A DNA stretch of 64,000 bases from Agrypnia vestita (GCA_016648135.1 JADDOH010023149.1:124001-188000); one strand, 5' to 3'; positions 1 through 11,489 are shown, numbered from the stretch's first letter. Numbers and translations are program-made. Notes: generated by a model not told the origin, from the sequence alone.

Positions 1-22
1 GGTGAAGTCATCGCGCATAGGA

Positions 23-110
23 TGAGTCACTGCACTAGCGTGGATTTTGGAGATATGGTGCAATCGAGACTATAAAAGGAGCGAACACGATATACTCAGC
101 CCTTCAGTTC
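23..110 (+). promoter_or_regulatory. TATA-containing promoter-like block, probably of an LTR element
   Basis: An AP-1-type site TGAGTCA lies at 23-29 and a clear TATAAAA at 71-77. It is followed by arthropod initiator-like TCAG motifs at 95-98 and 104-107, about 24-35 bases downstream. The next 150 bases are GC-richer than the surroundings and carry repeated CTGCC and GAGAC motifs. This arrangement is typical of the U3/R part of insect LTR retrotransposons, but the element runs off the left edge and no second LTR is seen. It could equally be a host core promoter. Confidence 0.35.
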
Positions 111-299
111 GAGACCAGACCTGCCAGCGGAAGCGCTGCCCGAGAGACTACTGCCAGAGACTTCATTTGGAGAACAGCATTTGCGGACGGAGTTGCTGCC
201 CGGACGTATGGAGGAATCTACCATTCATCACTATCAGAGAGGATCATACCGCCACTGTGTAACAGATAAGGAACACATTTATATTATCTATTACGGTTA

Positions 300-990
300 A
301 TTATTTTCACTATCGAAATGTATTTATTTTGGGAATATTTGAGTTCGGAATAATTATGTGTAATTAAATATCGCGATTGCTTGTGTGATATTGGTTCAAA
401 TCGTACGAGAAAAACGTTCCAAACGGATGTATTTTTATGCAAAGCGAATTTCATACCGTTTATGCCAAAAATTGAATACACGGATTTCTATATGAATACT
501 TAGTAGCATATTGATGGTTACTGTATTGCGTAGGTATTGCGCAATCATTACACTCGGTCTACAACTAATTCTTTATGAATCGAGTACCTCGGTATATTCG
601 GCTTAACAAGTAGCTTCAGAACGACGAGTAAAGGACAGAATGGGGAGATCTAACTAAAGATTGGGGATATCTGGTTTGTGTTAGCCTAGCTGGCTGAGGG
701 GTGGATGATTGCCGGCACTTGGGCGTGGAACCCGCACAAGCCCCTGCAGGGTCCCTTAAAAGCGGGGCCCTCCTTGTTGCTCGGGGTCGTCAATAAACCG
801 ACCACCTAACCTCATCCGGCGCAAACTACTTAAACCAACAAAAAGGTTCCCTTTGTCTTTGGAAGGATTTCCATGCTTGAATGCTGTAAAACCTTGATAG
901 AAAACGTTAACTTCTATTTCGTCCTCTGTAAGAAAGACAGGGCCAGAATAAATATAAAAATCATTCACTCATATGGAATAGCTGGGATAT
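300..990. other. stretch without a recognised gene
   Basis: The first part is AT-rich. From about 690 to 840 the sequence is GC-rich, with short G- and C-runs (GGCACTTGGGCGTGG, GCGGGGCCC) like those next to the LINE 3' end that follows, so it may be an upstream piece of the same element. The open frames here are short and unconvincing. Confidence 0.4.
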
Positions 991-999
991 TATAAATAT

Positions 1000-1440
1000 G
1001 TTACTAACACTCTAACATTTGTCCAAAGTAAATGTTGCAAGATGCAGAATCGTGGGACGCCGCTCTGAAAAGGCATAATGAGATTGCACAATAATTTGTA
1101 ACATCGCTGACTATGCCCGCAAAGGAGGCTAATGTCGTCATCAATTCGTACCAAAAGAGTACATGATTCTTCAAACACCGGCCTAAAAGAAAGGCGCCTC
1201 AAGACAACACCCATCATCAGAAACTCGTACCAAAAGAGTACGTACATCTCAATTATAAGCCTAAAAGAGAGGCGTCACAGGATCACATCTCGTAAAGAAG
1301 AGATAGAGTCTCGGGATGCAGTAAGTTCCGGAGGAACAAGGGGGGCCATTTAGTCACTTAGGAAGCTGGTCACCGGGTTTAGGCGGGCGCGGAGCCTTAA
1401 CCCCCCTCGGCAGAGATGCTGAGGGTTTAAAAAAAAAAAA
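1000..1440 (+). mobile_element. 5'-truncated non-LTR retrotransposon 3' end with poly-A tail
   Basis: A GC-rich block ends in GAGGGTTT followed by a run of 12 A (1429-1440), as expected for the 3' end of a poly-A LINE on the plus strand. Inside is a two-copy module with a period of about 79 bases. Each copy holds a GTAC...GTAC hairpin (CGTACCAAAAGAGTAC at 1147-1162 and 1226-1241) and a GCCT...AGGC hairpin (1181-1195 and 1259-1273). A further short hairpin at about 1290-1310 (CTCGTAAAGAAGAGA) follows. No reverse-transcriptase reading frame survives. The family is uncertain: R1-clade LINEs have GC-rich 3' ends of this sort, but this was judged by eye only. Confidence 0.45.
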
Positions 1441-3350
1441 TTTAGCATTCAAAGAAACTATTATTTCATATAAACTCACGGGCTGTTGTAGAATCCTTTC
1501 GAACAAACCATCCCCGAGACCTTATCTACTTATTTATAAAGAAGTTTCGCTTCAAAAATGTCGTATTTCGTAGATATCAAATATATGTATTATTTCCCCA
1601 CGGAATTAATATGAACAGGTTCATGCACGTCTAGGACGAAACCATTCAAGTTAAGAATTTGCTAATACAAAGTGTTTATAATTATTAATTTCAGTGTTAT
1701 TTAATATGTGTGAACTTTTCCCTTTGCACCGTTCGAACAAATCTACTGGTTTGTCCCCAAACGGAAATGTTTTATTTCTAATACACGAATTCTTCTGGTG
1801 AACGTATTTTATTGTAACATAAATGTATAGATTATTAGGTTCGTTAGATGTTTTTATTACGTAATATTATGCAATTGTTTCCACACTGCTCCTATAAAAG
1901 AATTTGAAGTTATTACGATACACAACGGGGTCCTTCATCCATTAGACGAATCATGTGCCAATTCAACGACGTATAGTATAGATTACGAATAGTATAAATT
2001 ATATTTAATCGAGATTTAATCGCATTTATTATTTCTAGAAAGGGTTTGAATGTCGGTTCCAGATTCCATTATAAGGCGGAAATAGTTCATAATCATAGCC
2101 CGACTGTAATAGGTATTTTTGTCGCGTAAGAGGTAGCACTTTTAGTAGTATAACTGTGTTTTATGTTTCGTCCCTGACAGACAGGATGGTACAGCTGTGG
2201 TTATTTAGGTTATATACTTAGTAAATGCAAAGGGCATTAGGTATTATCAATTTTGTATGCGAACCCAAGATGTTAGAAATATTTTAGTTAATATTTTTAG
2301 TTAATTTTGCATTCAAAAGCGCAATTTTCACAGAATAATTATTTTCAGTTAATACGTATTTTTAGTTAATTTATCGTATAGAGTATTTTCGTATAGTATT
2401 TCATATGAAAAGTTGAATTTTAGTAGTAGTAATATTTCTGTATAGAATATTTAATTTTTAACAACTGTATCGTTACATCATATGGTTGAAGTCGACCGGT
2501 TGCATCCTGCCTCTCAATCGCGCGCGGTCACATAAAAGAATAATAAAATATTTAATAATCCAATATATTGTATTTTGAACGCGACGTTTTGCTACTTACT
2601 AACCTTCATTATTTAGTAGGACCCACATTAGGGTCATCTTATACCGTTAGCCGTGATAAGAATATGATTTACATTGAGATGCAATGGAAAGATTTGTATT
2701 ATAGATTTGCTTCGCCTTATATATTCAACAAACACCCCATGGGTTGTCTAACTCTGGTGCCGGACCAGGAGCTATACTAAATTATTACAAATGTTTCAAG
2801 ACCCCATGCCTCTATCTACCTGGTGCATCACAGTGGTTGGCCGCGACCAGGAGATTGAAATGAAATAGAATTTAATAGTAAATTCAACTCGCGTCAACTA
2901 TTTTACGACTGTATAATATTTTTCATATAACAGAAAACATCTCTAGAAAATACCGTCAGATGACGAGGACCCACTATCTCCTACCTGACTCATCACAAAG
3001 TATAACATCTAACACTTTTTCATTTTCATTTCTTTGTATAAAAAGAGTACTAATTTTTTACTTGTCAATGAAATTCTAAATGCTGACGAATCGGGGCCAA
3101 TCTACAAAAATCAATTCAAGAATTAACTAACGCGACTGAATTCTCGTAGTCCAGCGGGGATAGATTAAAATAACTACGCAGCTGTAGAAACAGGATAGGG
3201 GAACTGCGCGAATCAAGCGAAAATAACAAAGCAGTGCTTGAAAACAAACCTGTGAAGCTTTCGCCGTGTAAGAAACTATTGTTTGTTTTGCGCCGTGTGA
3301 TATTCCTAACATGTATGGAAACGAGTATGCACAAATTGCAGATAATCTCA
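1441..3350. other. AT-rich intergenic stretch
   Basis: No supported gene is seen. A 70-codon open frame at 2568-2780 (plus) lies in a slightly GC-richer patch that runs on to 2870, but it has no recognisable motif and no convincing splice sites. The segment 2270-2400 holds repeated TTTTAGTTAAT motifs (low-complexity tandem drift). Confidence 0.4.
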
Positions 3351-3362
3351 ACATTAACTTAA

Positions 3363-4260
3363 GGGGGGGGCAAGGTTAATTCGTACAAAAAAAGGCATGT
3401 TTTTGGGAATTTTTTGTGACGAAACAGTTAAAATCTCTTTATTAAAACCAATAATAAATTAAAGAACATTTGAAGAATATTGTGTAAAATTTTCAAGACG
3501 AAATATTATAAAATACGGCAATGGCAGCATTATTCGGACGTGTCTCGGAAAAAAGTAGAATTGCAGTGTCCATCATAACTTGGTGCTAGATCATCTGAAA
3601 TCAAAAAATCAAAAGTCATTCGTTAGATAATAGATTTTCCCAGGCAACGCTGGGAGGGTTTTTTAAAATTTCAATTTTGCAATTTTTTGGAACACTTTGA
3701 AGGGAAAAACGCGATTTTTTGCGAAAAATATCGACTAATTTGTTATTAAAAAATAAAAATTAATAACAAATTAAAAAAAAAGCCTCCAGCGTTAGTTACC
3801 TCGTAAATTATGTACAGAAATAGTGTTCAAAATTTCAAAAGGATCGGTGCAGTAGTTTTGAAGTTATGATGGACACCGACTTTGAAAACGTGAGATGTGG
3901 GGAAAACGCTTTAAAGTTTTGCACACTGTAAAATTCAAAATAAAACTCAACACTTATTTTATACTTACACATAATCGTCGATGCCATGTTCACACAGCAA
4001 AGAGCTTTCATCATCAGCATCTTTTTGTCCTTGTCTACGCAAAACTCTTCCAATACAATAGCACGTCCGGTAGTCCTCAGGTGAGCGCATCTCTTAGCTG
4101 CCCGAGCAGGTATAGAAAATCAGTCTGAGTATCGCTCAAATGTTCATAATTTCGTCAATTTTGCTCCGATTGACTTGAAATTTTGACACAATATTCTTGC
4201 GATGTTATACAAAATTAAAAATAAAATGCGAAAAAAAGTTAAAAACCTTACCCCCCCCCC
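3363..4260. mobile_element. TTAA-flanked inverted-repeat element (piggyBac-like MITE?)
   Basis: The element is bounded by TTAA at 3359-3362 and TTAA at 4261-4264. The left end reads G8 then CAAGGTTAAT. The right end, reverse-complemented, reads G10 then TAAGGTTTTTAA. That gives about 20 bp of imperfect terminal inverted repeat, a body of 898 bp and a 4-bp TTAA duplication. TTAA target duplication is the hallmark of the piggyBac superfamily, but the poly-G terminus is unusual for it. No transposase is encoded, so the element is non-autonomous. The open frames inside (for example 3835-4053 minus and 3895-4128 plus) have no family features. Confidence 0.6.
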
Positions 4261-4693
4261 TTAAGTCGTTACAACTAACATTTTACCGTTAATTTATTTG
4301 ATTAAACTTTGTTAATACATATATGAATACATGTATTTGTTCATACTGATATACACTTTATAATTGTCTTTACTTAATTTGTGATTTATGTACTTAGCAA
4401 AAATATGTTTTTTTTTTAAATATTCTATCACAGAGTATTAATTTGTAAAGAGATGAACGAAACCCCGTTTTTATGAGAGGGGATTGGATCAGTGCAGAAG
4501 AATGTCCCCCTTGTGTCTTTTTAAGGCACATTTTACATACACATTATTCTAGCATAATCAAATCCAATAGCAAAAAAAAAACAAAAATACAAACACTATG
4601 CAAGCTATTTTTCATAATTTGATAATGAAGGGATTGAGCAAATATGATTCTGATAGTTACAACGAAACATGATTGAGTTAAATATTGATATAT

Positions 4694-5566
4694 TGTCACG
4701 ACATGGTGGAAGCGGAAGGAATTGCACCCAGTAGAGGATTTTACAGCACTCTACACCTTAAACCGACTGTTTCGGCGTGTAGTTTCGCGAGCGAGTACCG
4801 ACCAACCCCCTCGTCCCAGTCCCCACCTCGTCACCCATCCGCACCGAAAAACGGTGAGTTACCTACAAAAAGGAACCAGTACGTGTCGCATTTGAAGGAT
4901 TTATTGCGTGTGGAAGTGTGATAGCTAGTGCAAATTCAGGACCAGAGGAAGAACACCATTTGAAGGTAGGAACTTGTGTTTTCGGTGTCTCCTTCCCGTG
5001 TGATCCTATCAAATTATCACAATTCTCTTTATCCGAAGGAGTTGGTACTCGCGCATTAGCTATAGCATAAAGGGCGACTGCAACCAGCAGTTGCAAGGAG
5101 AGCTATCGAAACACCGACCTTAAAAAAAACAAATTGTAAATTACTGCAAAGGCCTGGGAAAATCAGCTAGATTCTGGAAATATCGCGAAACGACACATTA
5201 TATGTTAGAGATGATAGGCCTGATGCGTAAAGAGTGTATATGCGTTGTCGTGACTGAAAGCGATGTCATAGAAATTTGCGTGATTGATCATAAACATGCA
5301 ATAGAGACAAGAGTAAATCGTACAAAGAAAAAGACCTATCTACGTATTTGTGAAATATTCAGGAGTAATAATTAATGCGAATTATGAAATTGGTGTGAAT
5401 TAAAGAACAGTACCTAATCCGACTAAATTCGTGTTCAGTGATATTAATTAATTAATAAAACTTAAATTAATTTTAAGTGATTGACTAGCCTCATACAGCC
5501 GCAATTCTGTGAGTTGAAGACGACTTCGGCCGCGCGGGTAAGCTAGTAATTAATATAACGTGAGCA
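4694..5566 (+). mobile_element. solo LTR-like element, copy A
   Basis: It begins TGTCACGACATGG and ends ..ACGTGAGCA, degenerate inverted termini of the type TGTCAC..GTGACA. The 3' third aligns by eye with copy B at 17373-17874. Shared features are ATTAATGCGAA, GAATTAAAGAA, AAATTCGTGTTCAGTGA, TTAATTAATAAAACTT and a late GGCCGCG. A polyadenylation signal AATAAA is at 5454-5459. No gag or pol is seen, so this looks like a solo LTR. Its 5' half carries about 370 bases absent from copy B. A short minus-strand frame with a hydrophobic start (4863-5096) lies inside and is best treated as fortuitous. Confidence 0.6.
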
Positions 5567-7025
5567 GACCTAGGTAACAAAACAACGCGTTCGGACTGCT
5601 TATTTTCACAAAATGCATATTAAATATGCATATCGCAATAAAAAGCGGAACAAAGATAATGTTAGATGTTTGAATTGGTTTTATTTAGTCTTGGCATCAA
5701 AAGATAAAATCCATTTGATAGAATGTCACTTATATTTGCTTAGGCCGGTTAGCCTGTACAACAAAATAAAAAAATGAATAAATGATACAATTAGAGTTAT
5801 ATGGTGTTCCTTTATATACCACAAGTGCCTGCACTTCAAGTAGCATTTTGAATAGTATTACTACAAGCACATATCGATTTTTTGACAAGCTGATTTTCGT
5901 AATAAATCTTTACTTTATCATTCTCCCCAGTTTTGGTGATGACTGTCTTAAAGACAAGAATAATGTGCCAATTTTAGTTTATTTTGAATTTGAAAGTTAG
6001 TGTTTATTGATTACCATAGTTATTTTCTTAAAAAATTCATTATTTCATTTAGAAACCGATAATTATACAGAGATCCCTTGAACGTTGGAAAAGCTTTTTC
6101 CTCCAGTTGTCATATCTTCTTATGTCTTCCAGTGCTGAGGAAGCAATTTGACTCGGTGCAAACGAACGGTTCGTTTTGTGAGCAACCTATTGTTGACCGA
6201 TTTTTTGCAATCTTTAGAGTACTAAAAAAAGAAAGCACGCCTTTTTTGTATGAGCATTTCAATGGAGACTTCTCAAAGGAACCAACTCAGGATAAACAAT
6301 AGAGATATATGAAAATGACTTATCTCGGCTCAAAGGTACGGGACTTTTCCTTTGGATTACATAACTTATATATACTTTGGTACTGAGAAACCAAATAATG
6401 TAATTAAGTTGATATATTTTTCGTAATACTAGTCTAGGGAAATATTTTTATTTATGTATTTACTAGATTTTCTACCTGATTTTGCCATTGATTTGGATTC
6501 TGTACGTGTATATTTCACATCATTTATTGAAATCATATATTCTGTACAGGTATTTACATCATACCTATATTCTTTATACGTATGTTTATTTATTTATTTA
6601 ACATTTGTAAAGTAGCTACAAGTACATTTTTTCATTATGATACTTTAAGGATGTGTTGTTTACCGATATCCGCTGAAAGCGAACCTTTAGAGACAAAGCT
6701 GAAGGCATCTAATGATTCTTAATGGATATGAAAACGCATATGAGAATTTTCTTAATTAATCAATAAATATTACACATGCCTCATAGAGACGATGCCATTT
6801 TTTTCGTAGTGACCTATTAGATTACACCCTTACATTAGAAATAAATAAAAAAATATCTGAACAATAAAGTCAATATAATTAATAACCAGATAAAGTTTAT
6901 GAATAGCCCGTTACTTGATATAATTCCTATTTCGGCGTCCACTTCTCAATTACCCTCATCATAACTATAGCCACGCCCCCATTCAAAAATTGATTTTTTT
7001 GCTAGAATAAGTAATGAATGGATTG
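5567..7025. other. AT-rich intergenic stretch
   Basis: No gene can be supported. Open frames at 5782-6000 and 6078-6302 (plus) are short and AT-biased, without motifs or good flanking splice signals. Nothing repetitive beyond simple AT runs is visible. Confidence 0.4.
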
Positions 7026-7029
7026 TTTG

Positions 7030-7115
7030 CGTTCATCCTGATGAAGATACAGTGGTATTGAAACCGAAAGACGTAGATTTACTAGTTAAGTGGTGGTAAT
7101 ATGAAGTTGTTTAAT
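7030..7115 (+). repeat. Penelope-like terminal fragment with hammerhead-like core
   Basis: CTGATGA (7038-7044) is followed by a GATAC..GTATT hairpin (7046-7059) and GAAAC (7060-7064), the layout of a hammerhead ribozyme core. The following GTAGATTTACTAGTTAAG and GGTGGTAATATG match, at low identity, the reverse complement of 37480-37580, so the two belong to one repeat family. No complete helix III closing base or cleavage triplet can be placed, so this copy is probably dead. Confidence 0.3.
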
Positions 7116-7639
7116 TAAAATTAAAAACGATGGTATTTATTTATGTGAGAAAGTAGGCATGAAAGTCTTTTTATTGGGTGTTTTTAGGGCTTTCCTATTG
7201 TTTGGCTGGCTCGATTGACTGATTTTCTCCTGGGGATAAAACTCAATGTTGGAAAATCTTGAACATACTTAAAATATTCTGAATATTCTTAATTATTCAA
7301 TATCGAATTTCAGTATACCTTAAAAAATTTTCCCTTGAAAAACCGAGCTATAAAAAAGGCATTATATTGTAAAATACTTTTTTGGAAATCTTTTTCCTTT
7401 TCAAAATCAAAAAATATAGAATAACGAAAGGGCATTATGGCTTATTTTTGGCAGTTTTTGAAAGCAGCGTTTCTTATTTTTTGATACAAGGGCAATTCGA
7501 AAGCACCGTTGCTCATGATGGTAATGATGTTGAGAGCTGATTTGATCTGAACATTCTAATTGTCAGGCAATTGGTGCGAGTGCTCTGGTGGTCCAGAGCC
7601 GTCGCGACTTTAGCCGCACGCATCGAAACGGCATATGGT

Positions 7640-7830
7640 GTGTTGGGGGATCAAAGGGGACATGTTGGTCTTTTGAACCAGTCTAGGGCTTCAAGAGTCA
7701 CCTTGTGAACCTCATCTGTTCCACCAAGGAATACGAATGAGTGGAGCGGGCATTCATCGACTATATGTTCGATTATCTGCATTGCACCGCATTTATACTT
7801 TTTAAGGCCCCACCCATTGCACCATGTAGG
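7640..7830 (-). pseudogene. C-terminal fragment of a non-LTR retrotransposon polyprotein
   Basis: Read on the minus strand, this gives a cysteine/histidine segment (CGAMQIIEHIVDECPL) followed by a VTLEALDWF motif and a stop at 7651. Short tails of the form Cys..His..Cys-Pro-Leu then an aliphatic-Trp helix end many insect LINE ORF2 proteins (jockey- and L2-like). Only about 45 residues of recognisable tail remain and no reverse transcriptase is present, so it is a 5'-truncated relic. It directly abuts the tRNA-derived SINE at 7855. Confidence 0.55.
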
Positions 7831-7854
7831 TAAAACTATGGGTGGGCTATAAGA

Positions 7855-7926
7855 GCCCTCGTAGTGCAGCGGGTATGACACTGGCTTCCCACACCCGGGG
7901 TTCAGGGTTAGATTCCCGGTGAGGTC
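7855..7926 (+). repeat. tRNA-derived SINE head or tRNA pseudogene
   Basis: The 72-base segment folds like a degenerate tRNA. Acceptor strands GCCCTCG (7855-7861) and TGAGGTC (7920-7926) pair with one mismatch. An A-box TAGTGCAGCGG starts at 7862. A B-box GGTTAGATTCC at 7906-7916 sits inside a T-arm with one mismatch. The anticodon position would read CCC, but that stem has mismatches, so it is not a functional tRNA. A related head lies at 39630-39700 with a similar downstream body, indicating a SINE family rather than a lone tRNA pseudogene. Confidence 0.6.
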
Positions 7927-8310
7927 ACAATTTTAATCGATGTGATTTACTCAAGCCTGGGTATTTTGTGACGTATTGCGCTTCTGTAATTGGGCCTCCT
8001 GGCCTGTTGAAGCGTAAAAAAAATGAGTACCTTATTCTGTTGAAGGAGGACCAGAGTTTACGAGGCAGTGAGAACCCAAGTTGTCTCTCAGTAGGGTCAT
8101 GCGTGAGATGTGTATTTCTCACGTTGGATGATTACCACTCATGTTTCACTGTGCCATCTGTAGTGGCATCTAACAGAAGGAGCTTCTCTCCTTCTATTCA
8201 GAAGGGTTTTCGGGACTTCCGGTTCTGTACACTGTTACCAATAAAAACCACAGTTAACCATGAGTATCATTTGTGCTCTGTATCAACTTATCTTTCTTCA
8301 TAAGTCACAT
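7927..8310 (+). other. SINE body or unassigned GC-richer stretch
   Basis: The segment downstream of the SINE head is GC-richer than its surroundings and open in one frame for 111 codons (7968-8303). The frame has no recognised domain, and its beginning lies in the SINE body. Short inverted pairs are present, for example GAAGGAG with CTCCTTC around 8177-8196. It is most likely repeat-derived. Confidence 0.3.
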
Positions 8311-9238
8311 GCTGACACTAGAATATGCCTCTGGACGGGCGATCATGATTTCCCAAACACCAGCACTTAAGCCGCTTACCGGGGATCGAGAGATAATTAA
8401 TTGTACCCGCCAAGTAGTTAATGCTTGACAGAAATTCTTAAACTACCTCATCGCTAGGCATAAATGTTGGCATATCTAGAATGTAAACATTATTGTACCG
8501 ACAAAAGTAGCGAATAAAACGGGTACGTAAATAATTATGCTTAAAATAATTTGCGATGTTGTATTACATTATATGAAATATGTTGTATAATTTATTTCGA
8601 CGATTATTTTATTTCACAGGCAAGGTTATTAACAGTCATGGATTTCAAAATTCAGAATTCAGATCAAAAAATAAAATCGAACGTTAGAATAATGACGGAA
8701 AACATTTACTTGGAAGTTCATGCAATAATGAATCTGTCCCTTATTTCTGTAAATTTGTGTAATTTATTTTATATAATTTTCAATATTCATTATAATTTAA
8801 ATGAATATTAAAAAATCAATATAATTTTTTTTTAATGAGACAGACATGATACAATAAAAACTCCATACAAGTCTGTCCAGAAATAAATTAAAAATAGTAA
8901 ACAAAAAAATAAGTGTAACCGAGAATTGAACATTAACGCTTAAATAAAAGTACAACTTGTATTTTAATATAACGATCGAAGTATACATACAATAAAACGA
9001 AGGACTGTAAGGCCATATGTATCAAAACTTGGACCAATGGGAGAAGTATACCAAATGTGTATATCTTCGGTAAAATCTCATAAATGTTCCTGGAAAAGTT
9101 CAGTATGTTTCTTCATTATTATAGTTATGGAATTTCTTGTAACATGCCACAATACTATCGACAGATCGAGAACGGCCTATAACAATCAAGTTTATGTACC
9201 ATCTTCAGGAAACATTTACAAACGCCTGGAACAACCGA
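8311..9238. other. AT-rich intergenic stretch
   Basis: Nothing supported. Open frames at 8551-8811 and 9037-9249 (plus) are short. The latter is cut by the hAT insertion whose target site is at 9239-9246. Confidence 0.4.
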
Positions 9239-9246
9239 GAAGCAAC

Positions 9247-10284
9247 TAGGGATTCTGTGTCGAGACAACCCGGGAATTTATTCCCGGGAATTCAAAGATT
9301 TTTTGCTGTCTTGAGTCCCGGGAATTTAAAAATTAATAACCCGGGACTCGAGACTTTCCGATTCAATTTTATTCAATATATCCTACATTTATATTTTTAA
9401 AATAAAATCTGCTTCTTAGAGTATATACAATACTCTAAGATCTGCTTAGTCGAGAACAAGCCATACCCATACAGAGCAGGTAGCAAGCGGTTCGTCAAGA
9501 TACTCGATTGTCGGCACTCGGTAGAGAGATTATAGTCTTTGTAATAAAAGCTTTCGTCGTTATTTGTAAAATATACTTAAACAACAACAAAAAATTCATG
9601 TACATATTTACCCTTGATTTTTTCGGCAAAATGTTTCTTTGTACGATGCACATACGATGTACGATATTCTTTGTGCTACTCGTATTTCTAGAATAATTAA
9701 AAAGAATTCTCCTTGGGTTGGTTTATTTGTTGAAATAATCAGTTTATATTTTGACTTTAGCCAGATACGTTCTTCTCCTACTTACGGTTTCCGTCGTTGT
9801 ATATTCTGAACTGCGGATTTCGAACTTTTAATTTTTGAACTTAAATTGGAAATGTTAGTATTTATTTACTTTATTTATATTTATCGTTCACAGTACGTAG
9901 AGAATCTTTTTTATTATTTAATTATAGCATAACCAGGAACAGGCTATGTGATTCATCATTAAACGCCTTGGTGTTTTTAAAAACATATTTTTCCTTACAA
10001 AAGTAAAGATTTTAACTTCATATTGATATAAATATTTCGATTAAAAAAATTGTAATAAATTAAATTTAAATAAATATCGAATAAAGTGTTTTTAAATTGT
10101 TTCAATAAATTTTCACCTATCGTACCTATAACACAAATAATATAAGTTATTTTTTTAACATAATTTTTTTTCACGATTTAAACGAAAAATAATCAAAGTC
10201 TCGAGTCCCGGGAATTCCCAGGACTTTAAAAATTTGTGTCTCGAGTCCCGGGAATCGGAAAATCCCGAGACTTCAGAATCCCTA
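9247..10284. mobile_element. non-autonomous hAT transposon with 8-bp target duplication
   Basis: The element is flanked by perfect 8-bp direct repeats GAAGCAAC (9239-9246 and 10285-10292). It starts TAGGGATTCTG and ends CAGAATCCCTA, an 11-bp perfect terminal inverted repeat. Target duplications of 8 bp and TAGGG-type ends define the hAT superfamily. Both ends carry clustered subterminal motifs with CCCGGGA and GACTCGAGAC: left arm 9261-9360, right arm 10195-10270, in inverted arrangement. These resemble hAT subterminal transposase-binding repeats. The 800-bp interior is AT-rich and encodes no recognisable transposase; open frames are 63 codons or shorter. It is therefore a deletion derivative mobilised in trans. 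Confidence 0.85.
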
Positions 10285-10292
10285 GAAGCAAC

Positions 10293-10831
10293 GTGAACCT
10301 TTTCGAAAATACCATAATAATCTAGAAAGTACGAAAATACCAGCATTTGGTTGTAAATACGGAACCACGCCGCAGCGGGATTTCAGTTGTTGTGTTTGAC
10401 GGTTCGTTCAGTGCGAAAAACACGCTAGCCGCGAGACAACGCCCAAGGCGGCCAGTCGTGAATAGCGAAACGACAGATATTGAGCGAAATAATCATGCGA
10501 TGTACTTTATTGGCGAAAAAAATAAATGCGATAAATACTTCGTGCGAGAATCGTATGGAATATTCTAGTGAATGTTAAATTCATGTCAGCGATATTTAAG
10601 TATTAATTTAGGAGTGATATATTGCGAAATAGTATAATTAAAAGAAAAACGTTAAGTTTATTTCCTTTTAAATGACTTTGTACATTGAATAGCAGTTAAT
10701 TTTCAGTATTTTCATTCATTCCTTCCTAGCCACGACGTGTTACATTATTTATGTTAATTTCATTAAAAAAAGCAACAATTCATTCGATCGTTGGACGGGC
10801 CTTCGACAGCTGACGAAAGTAAATTCTTTTT
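10293..10831. other. GC-mixed stretch right of the hAT element, function unknown
   Basis: A GC-rich patch at 10360-10500 is open for 73 codons on the plus strand from 10347 and contains an initiator-like GTTCAGTGCG. No family is recognised. It may be a host 5' exon or a decayed LTR. The rest is AT-rich. Confidence 0.25.
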
Positions 10832-10896
10832 AATCCCTTTCTTTTAACTCGTGGCGTCTGATTGCCTGTTTGTCTGACGAAAATACTTTTGTGATG
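10832..10896. repeat. fragment of the ACTCCCTTT repeat family
   Basis: TTTTAATCCCTTTC, TTTTAACTCGTGGCG, and GTTTGTCTGACGAAAA match the left end of the fuller copy at 52528-52914. Only about 60 bases of the end remain. Confidence 0.5.
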
Positions 10897-11083
10897 AACC
10901 AAATATACACCTTATTACAAAGGGATAGTAAAGAAGCGGTGATAAACTATCTTAATTCAGAGAGAAAATGTGAATATTTTATTCGTATTCAAAAAAATCG
11001 TTCGTATTCGTTGCATCACTGAAAGCCTTGGGTACGTACAATGCGTATTCTATTTTTAGACTTGTTTACTCTAAAAATCACCA

Positions 11084-11489
11084 TGTTAATGACCTCTAGG
11101 CCAGGGGAGGTATGAGGGAGGGGAAAATTCCTGGAAATTTCGTGCGGTTAGTTGTAAACAAGTGACGTCAGCAGAAGAATTGAGGTCAACTGGAAGTGTA
11201 TAAAACGCGGGACGCACGGGGAGACGGGGAGTGATTTTTAAACCGTGAAGCAATGCGGTAGCGCTGTCCATTTTGGTATAAATAATCTATCTATATAATC
11301 TATTGGAGACGAATTAAGAAGGAAGACAAATAAGGGAACAGGGAACAAGGAGCAAGGAAAACAAATAAATAAAAGTGGAATACTTTGAACCGAGCAGAGA
11401 CGTCAAAAAGGGTATTTCAGTTAAACTGATTTATTTATTTTTATTTATTTTTGTTATTTCACGTACTAGTTCAAAATCATACACTAACA
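11084..11489 (+). promoter_or_regulatory. promoter-like block with CRE and TATA box, possibly a short LTR
   Basis: A perfect CRE palindrome TGACGTCA lies at 11163-11170 and TATAAAA at 11199-11205 in a GC-rich surround. About 160 bases downstream come overlapping AATAAATAAA polyadenylation-type signals. The block can be framed as TGTTAAT (11084) to ACTAACA (ending 11489), which fits the TGTTA..TAACA termini of a short LTR, but no flanking target duplication is seen. Either a host Pol II promoter or a solo LTR is possible. Confidence 0.35.

Noticed and set aside
4863..5096. Minus-strand 77-codon frame with a signal-peptide-like hydrophobic start
   Set aside because: It lies inside solo LTR copy A, opposite to its orientation. 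The hydrophobic start is short and there is no mature-protein pattern.
7855..7926. Functional tRNA gene
   Set aside because: The acceptor, T and anticodon stems have mismatches and a similar head recurs at 39630, so a SINE head is the better reading.
7968..8303. 111-codon plus frame as a protein gene
   Set aside because: It starts in the SINE body, has no domain, and its composition is repeat-like.
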